From the NCBI GenBank assembly GCA_910579455.1, contig CAJTUT010000015.1, positions 1 to 28,144 of the forward strand: a stretch of 28,144 nt of DNA, given 5' to 3'. Below are positions 21,961 to 28,144 of the stretch, one piece after another; positions within the stretch are counted from its first letter, which is position 1, and every line of letters starts with the position of its first letter. A program made the position numbers and the translations under genes. The DNA is from an uncultured Bacilli bacterium (GTDB taxonomy: Bacteria; Bacillota_I; Bacilli_A; RF39; UBA660). Under the pieces are notes generated by a model that was not told where the DNA came from, searched no databases, and saw nothing but the letters and a program-made list of their open reading frames with translations.

Positions 21961-23241
21961 ATGTTTGTAGATGAGGTTATAATAAAAGTAATAGCAGGAC
22001 GCGGTGGAGACGGCTGTACTGCATTTCGTCGTGAGAAATATATCGCTATGGGGGGACCTTATGGAGGAAATGGTGGTCATGGAGGAGATATTATTTTTAT
22101 GGTGGATGAGGGACTTCATACACTACTTGATTTAAGATATCAAAAAACTATAAAGGCACCTAAAGGAGAAAATGGAAAAGGAAAAAATCAACATGGAAAA
22201 AAAGCAGAACCTTTAATTGTAAAGGTACCAATAGGAACTGTCATAACAGATATGGATACCAACCTAATTATAGGGGATTTAAAAACCAAAAACGACTCCG
22301 TAATAGTAGCAAAAGGAGGTCGTGGCGGAAGAGGTAACACAGCCTTTAAAACCCAAACGAATACTGCACCTGATTTTTCTGAAAATGGAGAAGAGGGGGA
22401 AGAAAAGATCTTAAAAGTAGAAGTTAAGATGTTAGCAGATGTTGGATTAGTAGGCCTTCCTAGTGTCGGAAAAAGTACGATTATCTCATGTGTATCCAGA
22501 TCAAAACCTAAAATAGCAGCGTATCACTTTACCACACTAACCCCAAATTTAGGAGTAAGTAAAAGTAGTGATGGAAGAAGTTTTGTAATAGCAGATCTTC
22601 CAGGGCTAATTGAAGGAGCTAGTAAAGGGGAAGGCTTAGGAGATAAGTTTTTAAGACATATTGAACGAACAAAAGTAATTGCTCATGTAATTGACATGAG
22701 CAGTTTAGAAGGAAGAGATCCATATCAAGATTATTTATTAATTAATAAAGAATTAGAGGAATTCAATAAAAAATTATTGAAAAAGCCACAGATTATTATT
22801 GCGAATAAAATGGATTTAGAACATGCTAAAGAAAATTTAGAAAATTTTAAAAAATCGTTATCAAATAATATAGAGATCTTTGAAGTGAGTGCTGCTACAA
22901 ATAAGGGATTACAATCTGTTTTAGATCGATTAGCGGATTTATTAGAAGAAATCCCTGAGCAACCTCTTTTTGACGAAGAACACTTAGAAAGTCATGTTTT
23001 ATATAAATTTGTAAAAGAGGAACCTTATACGATTGAAAAAGAGGCAGAGGATCTTTGGGTAATTAAAGGAAAAGAAATTGAAAAGATATTTAAGATGACA
23101 AAGTTTTCATCGGAAGAGGGAATCTATAGATTTGCTAAAAAACTAAGAAGAATGGGAATTGATCAAAAACTAGAAGAATTAGGTGCAAAAGAAGGAGATC
23201 AAGTGCGAATTTTAGATTTTTACTTTGATTATAAAAACTAA
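21961..23241 (+). CDS. obg: Obg GTPase
   Basis: A ribosome-assembly and stress-linked GTPase. In 426 aa: an N-terminal glycine-rich Obg fold (1-158; GRGGDGCTAFRREKY, GGPYGGNGGHGGD), then a G domain with G1 GLPSVGKST (165-173), switch I TTLTPN, G3 DLPG (212-215), G4 NKMD (282-285) and SAAT as G5. The C-terminal OCT domain occupies about 345-424. The domain order is complete. It begins 4 nt after the preceding gene with an AAGGAA site. It ends at a strong hairpin shared with the convergent DUF192-like gene. Confidence 0.97.
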   Translation: MFVDEVIIKVIAGRGGDGCTAFRREKYIAMGGPYGGNGGHGGDIIFMVDEGLHTLLDLRYQKTIKAPKGENGKGKNQHGKKAEPLIVKVPIGTVITDMDTNLIIGDLKTKNDSVIVAKGGRGGRGNTAFKTQTNTAPDFSENGEEGEEKILKVEVKMLADVGLVGLPSVGKSTIISCVSRSKPKIAAYHFTTLTPNLGVSKSSDGRSFVIADLPGLIEGASKGEGLGDKFLRHIERTKVIAHVIDMSSLEGRDPYQDYLLINKELEEFNKKLLKKPQIIIANKMDLEHAKENLENFKKSLSNNIEIFEVSAATNKGLQSVLDRLADLLEEIPEQPLFDEEHLESHVLYKFVKEEPYTIEKEAEDLWVIKGKEIEKIFKMTKFSSEEGIYRFAKKLRRMGIDQKLEELGAKEGDQVRILDFYFDYKN

Positions 23242-23272
23242 GAATACTAGATATTATCAAGTATTCTTTTTT
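23240..23272. terminator. Terminator between obg and the convergent DUF192-like gene
   Basis: AAGAATACT (23240-23248) pairs with AGTATTCTT (23260-23268), and an inner GAT/ATC extends the stem. A long T-run follows on the + strand; on the minus strand the tail is only moderately T-rich. Confidence 0.85.
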
Positions 23273-23598
23273 TTATCAGAGACTATCCTTAGTTTTTGAC
23301 CAATTTCTAAAAAATCGCAACTGCCTAATGGTAAGATATAGGTATTGTGAACTCTACGTTTATAAAAGATTCTTTTTTCAGATTTTAACTTTTTATACAT
23401 ATATAAGATATTATAATCGGAGTCTGTCATAACTATATCGACTTTTTGACAAAAAAAGTAAGTAGATAAAAATTTTCTATTTTCCAATAAAATTCCCTCC
23501 TTTAATGGCTGTAAGTCAAATTTTAGCATTTTAAACCGATTCCAAAATCCGTCTACTTTTCTAATGTTTAATTTATTTTTTCCAAGATTTAATTTCAT
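23257..23598 (-). CDS. DUF192-like protein, 113 aa
   Basis: A small basic protein that follows the DUF192 pattern: FWNRFKMLKFD near the start, then EGILLENRK, a hydrophobic strand with VDIVMTDSDYNIL, and the closing YILPLGSCDFLEIGQKL (the family has a Leu-Pro-x-G, then a G-x-x-L ending). The typical Thr/His positions are diverged (LSTYFFCQK), so the assignment is by overall pattern. Function is unknown family-wide. It has no signal peptide, unlike many Gram-negative members. The start is ATG 23598, preceded by AGAGTGAT; an upstream in-frame TTG at 23613 lacks support. It converges with obg and diverges from yebC. Confidence 0.65.
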   Translation of the reverse strand: MKLNLGKNKLNIRKVDGFWNRFKMLKFDLQPLKEGILLENRKFLSTYFFCQKVDIVMTDSDYNILYMYKKLKSEKRIFYKRRVHNTYILPLGSCDFLEIGQKLRIVSDKKKNT

Positions 23599-23625
23599 AC
23601 ATATCACTCTCAAACTAATCTTAAC

Positions 23626-23634
23626 ATAATACCA
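23626..23634 (-). promoter_or_regulatory. Extended -10 promoter of the DUF192-like gene (minus strand)
   Basis: Reading the minus strand, TGG (23634-23632) is directly followed by TATTAT (23631-23626), about 28 nt before the start codon. The -35 is weak. Confidence 0.45.
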
Positions 23635-23748
23635 GTTAATTTACAAAATATATACATCTTATCTTTTGTAGCGATTGATAGTTGGTAGTATTTCATATAT
23701 ATTCAATTGATTATTACAAAACAAAATATAAGAAAAAGAAAAATTAAC

Positions 23749-23778
23749 TTGTACTTTATCTATCATAGATTTTATGAT
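23749..23778 (+). promoter_or_regulatory. Possible yebC promoter within a small palindrome
   Basis: TTGTAC (23749-23754), an 18-bp spacer, and TATGAT (23773-23778). The -10 lies in an inverted repeat, TATCATA (23761-23767) and TATGATA (23773-23779). TATAAT at 23797-23802 is also present but would start transcription almost at the ribosome site. Confidence 0.4.
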
Positions 23779-23821
23779 AATATAAATTGTGAAGAGTATA
23801 ATGGATAAAGGAGGAATGGGC

Positions 23822-24541
23822 ATGAGTGGACATTCTAAATGGGCAACCATTCATAGAAAAAAAGGTTTGATAGATGCAGCACGTGGTAAGGTATTCCAAA
23901 AACTAGCCAAGGAGATTTATGTAGCAGCAAAAAGTGGAACTCCCGATCCAGAGCAAAATGCATCTTTACGTATGGTTGTAGAAAAGGCAAAGGCTGCCAA
24001 TATGCCTAAGGATAATATCCAAAAGGCAATTGATAAAGCAAAAGGTGGAAGTGAAGGGGAACATTATGATCAAATAAGATACGAGGGATATGGACCAAGT
24101 GGAGTTGCTATTATGGTAGATTGTTTGACGGATAATAAGAATAGGACAGCATCATTTGTTCGTAGTACGTTTACAAAAAGAGGTGGTAATTTAGGAACGG
24201 ATGGGTCTGTTAGCTATATGTTTGAAAGAAAAGGATCAATAGTAATTCCCAATACCTATGATGAAGAAAATGTCATGTTAATCAGCCTAGATAATGGTGC
24301 TTTAGATATAGAAAATGATGGAGAAAATTATAATATTACGACTACTGCAGATAATATGTTAAATGTAAAAGATGCTTTAGAAAAGTCGGGAATTAATACA
24401 TTTTTAGAAAGTGAAATCACTTATTTGCCAAATATGGAAGTAGAAGTAGACGAGGATCATAAAGAAAAGGTTTTAGGACTCATAGAGCAATTAGAAGAAC
24501 TGGATGATGTTCAAAGTGTATACTTTAACATGAAAGATTAA
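23822..24541 (+). CDS. yebC: YebC/PmpR-family regulatory protein
   Basis: A 239-aa member of a conserved family described as a transcriptional regulator and, more recently, in translation of difficult peptides. The start MSGHSKWATIHRKKG, the helix KAKAANMPKDNIQKAI, the block YEGYGPSGVAI followed by DNKNRT, and TKRGGNLGTDGSVSYMF are all family hallmarks. Length is typical. The ATG at 23822 is preceded by AAAGGAGG at 7-nt spacing; in-frame ATGs further upstream lack this. In many genomes yebC lies close to ruvCAB; here an unrelated exported protein lies between it and ruvA. Confidence 0.95.
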   Translation: MSGHSKWATIHRKKGLIDAARGKVFQKLAKEIYVAAKSGTPDPEQNASLRMVVEKAKAANMPKDNIQKAIDKAKGGSEGEHYDQIRYEGYGPSGVAIMVDCLTDNKNRTASFVRSTFTKRGGNLGTDGSVSYMFERKGSIVIPNTYDEENVMLISLDNGALDIENDGENYNITTTADNMLNVKDALEKSGINTFLESEITYLPNMEVEVDEDHKEKVLGLIEQLEELDDVQSVYFNMKD

Positions 24542-24544
24542 AAT

Positions 24545-24566
24545 ATCTATTGTAGATCTTTTTTTT
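24545..24566 (+). terminator. Weak hairpin after yebC
   Basis: ATCTA and TAGAT pair around TTG, followed by C and eight T. The stem is only 5 bp, but the T-run is strong. Confidence 0.4.
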
Positions 24567-24578
24567 CTTTGTTATAAT
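24550..24578 (+). promoter_or_regulatory. Promoter of the TasA-like exported protein gene
   Basis: TTGTAG (24550-24555), a 17-bp spacer, and TATAAT (24573-24578) with upstream TGT. The -35 overlaps the preceding weak terminator. Confidence 0.6.
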
Positions 24579-24600
24579 GAATAATAAGATATACGATAAT

Positions 24601-24605
24601 AGGAG
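24601..24605 (+). promoter_or_regulatory. Ribosome site that fixes the GTG start of the TasA-like gene
   Basis: AGGAG overlaps an in-frame GTG at 24605, which therefore cannot be its start. The GTG at 24614 lies 8 nt beyond it. Confidence 0.6.
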
Positions 24606-24613
24606 TGAGGAAA

Positions 24614-26002
24614 GTGGGAAAACAAAGAAATACCATAAGAAATAAGAGAAAAATTAAAATTGCCAATTATCAAAATGATATTATAGATACGAAAGATGCT
24701 AAAAGGAGAATATCAAAAAGCTTTTCGCGAGAATTAAAATTTACAATAGTTTCCATTTTTGTGGTTGCAATTGTTATGATTTCTAGTGCTTTTGCAATCT
24801 TTTCTTCTATTCAAAAATCAAATAAATATAATACCTTGACTGTAGGAACTTTAAAAGTTGATTTTATTGATACAGAAGATGGAATGGGAAATATAATTAA
24901 TCTGAATGGAGCATATCCAGAAAGTGATTCAGAAGGATTAAAGGAATCTCCATATTCTTTTAAAATCACTAACTCAGGAACTTTAAGGGCAAGTTATAAA
25001 ATTAAAATATTAGATGACACAGATGTTATTAATGAGGATCAATGTGGAAATAACTTACTTCCTAAAGAAAGAGTTCGAGTAAGTATAAATGGAGAGGCAC
25101 CATTTACTTTATCTACAACAGAGGGAAGTGGGTATGAAATAAAAAGAGGAGCCATCGCATCAGGGAAAAGCGAAAACTATGAAATAAGAATCTGGATTGA
25201 TGAAAATAGTGGAAATGAAGTACTAGGAAAACACTATCATGGCAAAATAGTAGTAGAAAGTGTTAATGCTAAGGAAGAAAGTAAAAATCCGAATATCGTA
25301 AGTACATATGCTTATAATGTTTCTACTTGTATAACAGGAGAAGAGTCATCCTGTGTGGAAACTACTTGCTATCAAGATCAAAGTGCAAATAGTTGTGCTA
25401 GCGGTACAATTTTTAAATATAAAGTGAATGATGATGAAATAAAATACTTTTATGTCTTACATGATGATGGTTCTACTATTACATTACAACAAAGGGAAAA
25501 TACAATTGGAAATATAGCATGGTATTCTGATGAGAATGCGAATTCAAAAGGGCCAATAACTGCTTTACAACAATTAGAAAGTATAACAAATGACTGGTCA
25601 AATGTTACAGAACAAAATTATTCTATGGGAACTACTATATTTAAGGAAAATGCCTTTACAGGATGTTCAGAACAAGGATGTAGTAATAATACCTATACCA
25701 TGGATAATAAAATTGTTAAAGCAAGAATGATTACTATGCAGGAAGCAGCCTCATTAGGGTGTAATGTAAATCAGAATTCATGTCCAAAATGGATGTATAA
25801 TTATTTATCAGAATCTACTAATTATGGAGGTTCTATCAATGATTCTGGAAATAAGAATGGCTATTGGACAATGTCTACCTATTTACCAGATTCACCAGGT
25901 CATGTTTGGTATCTTGATACCCAAGCTAGGGCATTTCATACAGAGGTAACAAATCCAGAAATAGGTGTAAGGGCAGTTATAGTGATTAATAAGAAGGTTT
26001 AA
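24614..26002 (+). CDS. Exported TasA/camelysin-like protein with Cys-rich C-terminal DUF6273-like domain
   Basis: A 462-aa surface or secreted protein. Residues 1-40 are basic and cytoplasmic; 41-63 are a hydrophobic signal/anchor (IVSIFVVAIVMISSAFAIF). After it, NTLTVGTLKVDF, then SPYSFKITNSGTLRASYKIKI resemble the beta-sandwich start of TasA/camelysin proteins. Residues ~230-462 form a second domain with eight of the nine cysteines (239, 247, 252, 261, 351, 356, 383, 390), unusual for this Cys-poor proteome and suggestive of disulfides. It ends GVRAVIVINK like DUF6273-type domains. The left-edge fragment (2-223) is a paralogue of this ending. No sipW or sortase gene is adjacent and no LPxTG is present. 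It starts at GTG 24614. Role (matrix, adhesion) is inferred from the family only. Confidence 0.8.
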   Translation: MGKQRNTIRNKRKIKIANYQNDIIDTKDAKRRISKSFSRELKFTIVSIFVVAIVMISSAFAIFSSIQKSNKYNTLTVGTLKVDFIDTEDGMGNIINLNGAYPESDSEGLKESPYSFKITNSGTLRASYKIKILDDTDVINEDQCGNNLLPKERVRVSINGEAPFTLSTTEGSGYEIKRGAIASGKSENYEIRIWIDENSGNEVLGKHYHGKIVVESVNAKEESKNPNIVSTYAYNVSTCITGEESSCVETTCYQDQSANSCASGTIFKYKVNDDEIKYFYVLHDDGSTITLQQRENTIGNIAWYSDENANSKGPITALQQLESITNDWSNVTEQNYSMGTTIFKENAFTGCSEQGCSNNTYTMDNKIVKARMITMQEAASLGCNVNQNSCPKWMYNYLSESTNYGGSINDSGNKNGYWTMSTYLPDSPGHVWYLDTQARAFHTEVTNPEIGVRAVIVINKKV

Positions 26003-26005
26003 AAT

Positions 26006-26057
26006 AAAGAAAAAATACGATCTTATCTGAATTTGTAAGACTGTATTTTTTCTTTTT
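26006..26057 (+). terminator. Long terminator after the exported-protein gene
   Basis: AAAGAAAAAATAC (26006-26018) pairs with GTATTTTTTCTTT (26043-26055), and inner TCTTA/TAAGA extends the stem across a 2-by-2 mismatch. The 3' side ends T-rich. Confidence 0.85.
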
Positions 26058-26058
26058 C

Positions 26059-26087
26059 TGTACAAATGTTTGTATTGATGATAAACT
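26059..26087 (+). promoter_or_regulatory. Promoter of ruvA-ruvB
   Basis: TGTACA (26059-26064), a 17-bp spacer, and TAAACT (26082-26087) with upstream TGA at 26079-26081. Confidence 0.6.
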
Positions 26088-26108
26088 ATTAAATAGGAGA
26101 TGGTTCTT

Positions 26109-26663
26109 ATGTATGACTATTTGATTGGAATAGTAACTGAAATCAAATTTAATAGTATTGTATTAGAAAATAATAAGATTGGATATTTAATACATGTTTC
26201 AAATCCTTTTTCTTATCAAGAGGGTAATGAATATAAAGTATATGTATACCAACAAATAAAAGAAGAGGACAATACTTTATTTGGATTTCAAAATACAGAA
26301 CAAAAGGATTTATTTTTAAGATTAATTGCAGTTAAAGGCCTAGGATGCAAAATGGCCTTGCCTATGTTTGCAACAGGATCAACCGCTGGTATTATAGATG
26401 CCATTGAGCGAGAAAATATTTTATATTTAAAAAAATTTCCTAAAATTGGAGATAAATTAGCTAGGCAGATTATTTTAGACTTAAAAGGAAAGTTAAGTAC
26501 TTTTGATAATAATATAAGTGATAATAATAAAGAAGAACTAATCGAAGTATTAAAGGGATTAGGGTACAAGGAAAAGGAGATAAAAGTGATAATGAGTAAG
26601 GTAGATGACTCCTTGACAATAGAAGAGCAGGTAAAAGAGGCCTTAAAGTTATTACTAAAATAA
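26109..26663 (+). CDS. ruvA: Holliday junction branch migration protein RuvA
   Basis: The junction-binding tetramer that loads RuvB. In 184 aa the OB domain is 1-62 (MYDYLIGIVTEIK, LFGFQN), followed by two helix-hairpin-helix motifs: VKGLGCKMA (75-83) and FPKIGDKLARQIILDLKGK (110-128). A short acidic linker leads to the C-terminal RuvB-contact domain (about 141-184; LIEVLKGLGYKEKEI). The start is ATG 26109 rather than the ATG at 26100, because the ribosome site AGGAGA (26095-26100) overlaps the latter. A small unknown gene lies between it and ruvB. ruvC is not nearby, as expected for Firmicutes, which use RecU. Confidence 0.95.
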   Translation: MYDYLIGIVTEIKFNSIVLENNKIGYLIHVSNPFSYQEGNEYKVYVYQQIKEEDNTLFGFQNTEQKDLFLRLIAVKGLGCKMALPMFATGSTAGIIDAIERENILYLKKFPKIGDKLARQIILDLKGKLSTFDNNISDNNKEELIEVLKGLGYKEKEIKVIMSKVDDSLTIEEQVKEALKLLLK

Positions 26664-26668
26664 AAAAT

Positions 26669-27028
26669 ATGAGTAGTAATATTATTGATTTTGGGGAAAA
26701 ATTGAAAAAAAGAGTATTAATCTCAAGTGAAGAAATGTTTAATAAGTCATTGACGCATGGAATTAAGCTGGGCTTTTCTATGCAAGAATTTGAAGCTTTT
26801 AATCAAACAATATATCAACTGTATCAATCTAAGAAAAATACTGCTCATTATGTAGAGAATATGAATTTATTCATAACAAATGCTATCACATCAAAAATAG
26901 AATCTCCTAATAGAGTGTTAAAGCTAGAGGATATTCTAGATAGTATTTGGGATGTTACTGTAAATAAAGATAAAACGATAGAAAAGGTAAAAGCAAAATA
27001 TTTAGAAAAATTTTATAAAAGCATGTAG
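26669..27028 (+). CDS. Small unknown protein between ruvA and ruvB, 119 aa
   Basis: I do not recognise a family. The 119-aa soluble product is predicted to be mainly helical: MFNKSLTHGIKLGFSMQEF, then FNQTIYQLYQSKKNTAHYV, and a C-terminal Lys-rich helix. No signal peptide or metal motif is seen. It starts 5 nt after the ruvA stop without a good ribosome site, so it is probably translated by coupling. A TTG at 26702, in frame and preceded by GGGG, is an alternative start that would remove 11 residues. The ruvB ribosome site overlaps its stop codon. Its location inside a recombination operon suggests a link to RuvAB, but that is inference. Confidence 0.75.
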   Translation: MSSNIIDFGEKLKKRVLISSEEMFNKSLTHGIKLGFSMQEFEAFNQTIYQLYQSKKNTAHYVENMNLFITNAITSKIESPNRVLKLEDILDSIWDVTVNKDKTIEKVKAKYLEKFYKSM

Positions 27029-27038
27029 GAGGAATGTT

Positions 27039-28049
27039 ATGTCTAACAAGGAAAGTATTTTAAGAAATGTTGAAGTAGAAGATGACGGAATTTTAGATAA
27101 TTCTATTAGACCCGAAATTTTAGATGAATATATTGGACAGCAAGATGTAAAAGATAATGTCAAAGTGTTTATAGAAGCAGCGAAAATAAGAGAAGAAGTT
27201 CTAGATCATGTATTATTATATGGACCACCAGGTTTGGGGAAAACAACCTTAGCTTATATTATTGCCAATGAAATGGATGCAAATATAAAAACGGCTAGCG
27301 GACCTAGTATTGAAAAGTCAGGTGATTTAGCTGCCATTTTATCTACTTTAGAGCCAGGAGATGTACTATTCATAGATGAAATTCATAGAATGCCTAAATT
27401 TATAGAGGAAATCCTATATCCCGCTATGGAAGATTTTACTTTGGATATTATTGTAGGGGGTGAGGGAAATAGCAGGAATATAAAAATAGATTTACCTCCA
27501 TTTACCTTAGTAGGGGCCACAACTAGGGCAGGAGATTTAACTTCTCCATTAAGGGACCGTTTTGGAATTGTTGCAAAATTACAATTTTATAAGGATGAAG
27601 AACTTACACAAATTATTAAAAGAACAGCAAGAGTTTTAAAAACCGATATTCAAGAAGAAGCAGCAAAAGAATTAGCACGACGTAGTAGAGGAACGCCGCG
27701 TATTGCAAATAGGCTTCTAAAAAGGGTAAGAGATTTTGCCTTAGTAAAGGGAGAATCCATTATTAGTGAAGAAGTTACGAAACATGCGTTAGATAGACTA
27801 AAAGTAGATAAATATGGATTAGATGATATTGATCACCAATTATTGTTAACGATTATCCATAAGTTCAATGGTGGTCCTGTTGGAGTTGATGCAATCAGTA
27901 GTACCATTGGAGAAGAAGTTAATACGATTGAGGATGTTTATGAACCATACTTACTACAACAGGGATTAATTAAGAGAACTAGTAGAGGAAGAATAGTCAC
28001 TCAATTGGGATATCAGGCTTTAGGAATTGATTATCCAAAAAATACCTAA
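27039..28049 (+). CDS. ruvB: Holliday junction ATP-dependent DNA helicase RuvB
   Basis: The hexameric AAA+ motor of branch migration. In 336 aa: N-terminal RPEILDEYIGQ, Walker A GPPGLGKTT (62-70), Walker B LFIDEIHR (110-117), sensor I TTRAG (161-165), arginine finger region RDRFG (172-176), GTPRIANRLLKR (sensor II) and the C-terminal winged helix (GPVGVDAISSTIGEE). Full length and all motifs are present. TAGGAGG precedes the ATG and overlaps the upstream stop. A hairpin terminator includes its stop codon. Confidence 0.97.
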   Translation: MSNKESILRNVEVEDDGILDNSIRPEILDEYIGQQDVKDNVKVFIEAAKIREEVLDHVLLYGPPGLGKTTLAYIIANEMDANIKTASGPSIEKSGDLAAILSTLEPGDVLFIDEIHRMPKFIEEILYPAMEDFTLDIIVGGEGNSRNIKIDLPPFTLVGATTRAGDLTSPLRDRFGIVAKLQFYKDEELTQIIKRTARVLKTDIQEEAAKELARRSRGTPRIANRLLKRVRDFALVKGESIISEEVTKHALDRLKVDKYGLDDIDHQLLLTIIHKFNGGPVGVDAISSTIGEEVNTIEDVYEPYLLQQGLIKRTSRGRIVTQLGYQALGIDYPKNT

Positions 28050-28066
28050 TAGAATAGGTATTTTAT
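28041..28066 (+). terminator. Terminator at the ruvB stop
   Basis: AATACCTA and TAGGTATT pair perfectly around ATAGAA; a T-rich tail follows. The stop codon lies within the hairpin. Confidence 0.8.
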
Positions 28067-28144
28067 TTGTGTAGTTGTCAATGATGTGACACCCAAAAGG
28101 TGAAAAAAAGAAAAGCGATATGATAGAATGAAAATGCTAATTAT
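28067..28144 (+). other. Intergenic end of window with a possible promoter
   Basis: TGTCA and TGACA form a small inverted repeat (28077-28092). TGA followed by TAGAAT (28124-28129) may be an extended -10 of a gene beyond the edge. No coding region starts before the window ends. Confidence 0.3.

Noticed and set aside
26288..26569. A 93-codon minus-strand frame opposite ruvA
   Set aside because: Fully inside ruvA with its conserved HhH motifs; no start signals; typical antisense shadow.
1..28144. Mollicute-type genetic code (TGA as Trp)
   Set aside because: Several well-defined genes end in TGA (ymfF, rnc, the 21441 gene), conserved Trp positions use TGG, and no conserved protein reads through TGA.
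1..28144. tRNA or rRNA genes, CRISPR arrays, insertion sequences, phage or integrase genes
   Set aside because: I saw no cloverleaf, regularly spaced repeats, transposase/integrase motifs or terminal inverted repeats.

Overview
The window is AT-rich, standard-code DNA from a low-GC Gram-positive bacterium (Firmicutes/Bacilli grade, possibly an uncultured gut Bacilli or Mollicutes-related lineage). Evidence: A/T-ending codons, strong AGGAGG-type ribosome sites, TGA used only as a stop and TGG for Trp, the Bacilli order rplU-prp-rpmA-X-obg, an L27 with a Prp-cleaved N-terminal extension, a degenerate RNase J2-like protein, a YmfF/YmfH M16 pair close to FtsK/SpoIIIE, and a ruvA/ruvB pair without ruvC. 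Genus-level placement is not possible from this sequence alone. All genes are on the + strand except a lipoprotein-yidD pair, a DUF192-like gene and one speculative small ORF.

Layout. 1-223: tail of an exported TasA-like/DUF6273-like protein cut by the window edge. 307-2550: ftsK/spoIIIE. 2685-6000: deoD and two M16 peptidase-family genes, one with and one without the zinc motif. 6140-6574: unknown protein with its own promoter, whose -35 box lies in a palindrome. 6640-8848: NatAB-like ABC exporter. 8897-9984 (minus): ZnuA/TroA-fold lipoprotein lacking the usual metal ligands, coupled to yidD. 10258-13308: rnc, a degenerate RNase J, and an unknown protein. 13413-16627: acyl-CoA/ACP-synthetase-like enzyme and a HAD-PlsC fusion, probably a lipid-acylation pair. 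16722-19416: hybrid histidine kinase and an Hpt-receiver protein, a phosphorelay with no visible DNA-binding output. 19547-20308: unknown protein. 20346-23241: strong promoter, structured L21 leader, rplU, prp, rpmA, an unknown gene in the spo0B position, and obg. 23257-23598 (minus): DUF192-like. 23822-28049: yebC, a full-length TasA-like exported protein (paralogue of the left-edge fragment), ruvA, a small unknown gene, and ruvB.

Promoters are strikingly uniform: most -10 boxes carry an upstream TGN (extended -10), often with a weak -35. Terminators are AT-rich hairpins, several of them lying between convergent genes. I see no tRNA, rRNA, CRISPR array, insertion sequence or integrase. The region is mostly core genome. 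The less ordinary items are the unknown genes embedded in core operons, the degenerate enzymes (RNase J, ZnuA-like), the HAD-PlsC fusion, the output-less phosphorelay, and the two related exported proteins near the window ends. I did not find clear evidence of a wholly new multi-gene system.
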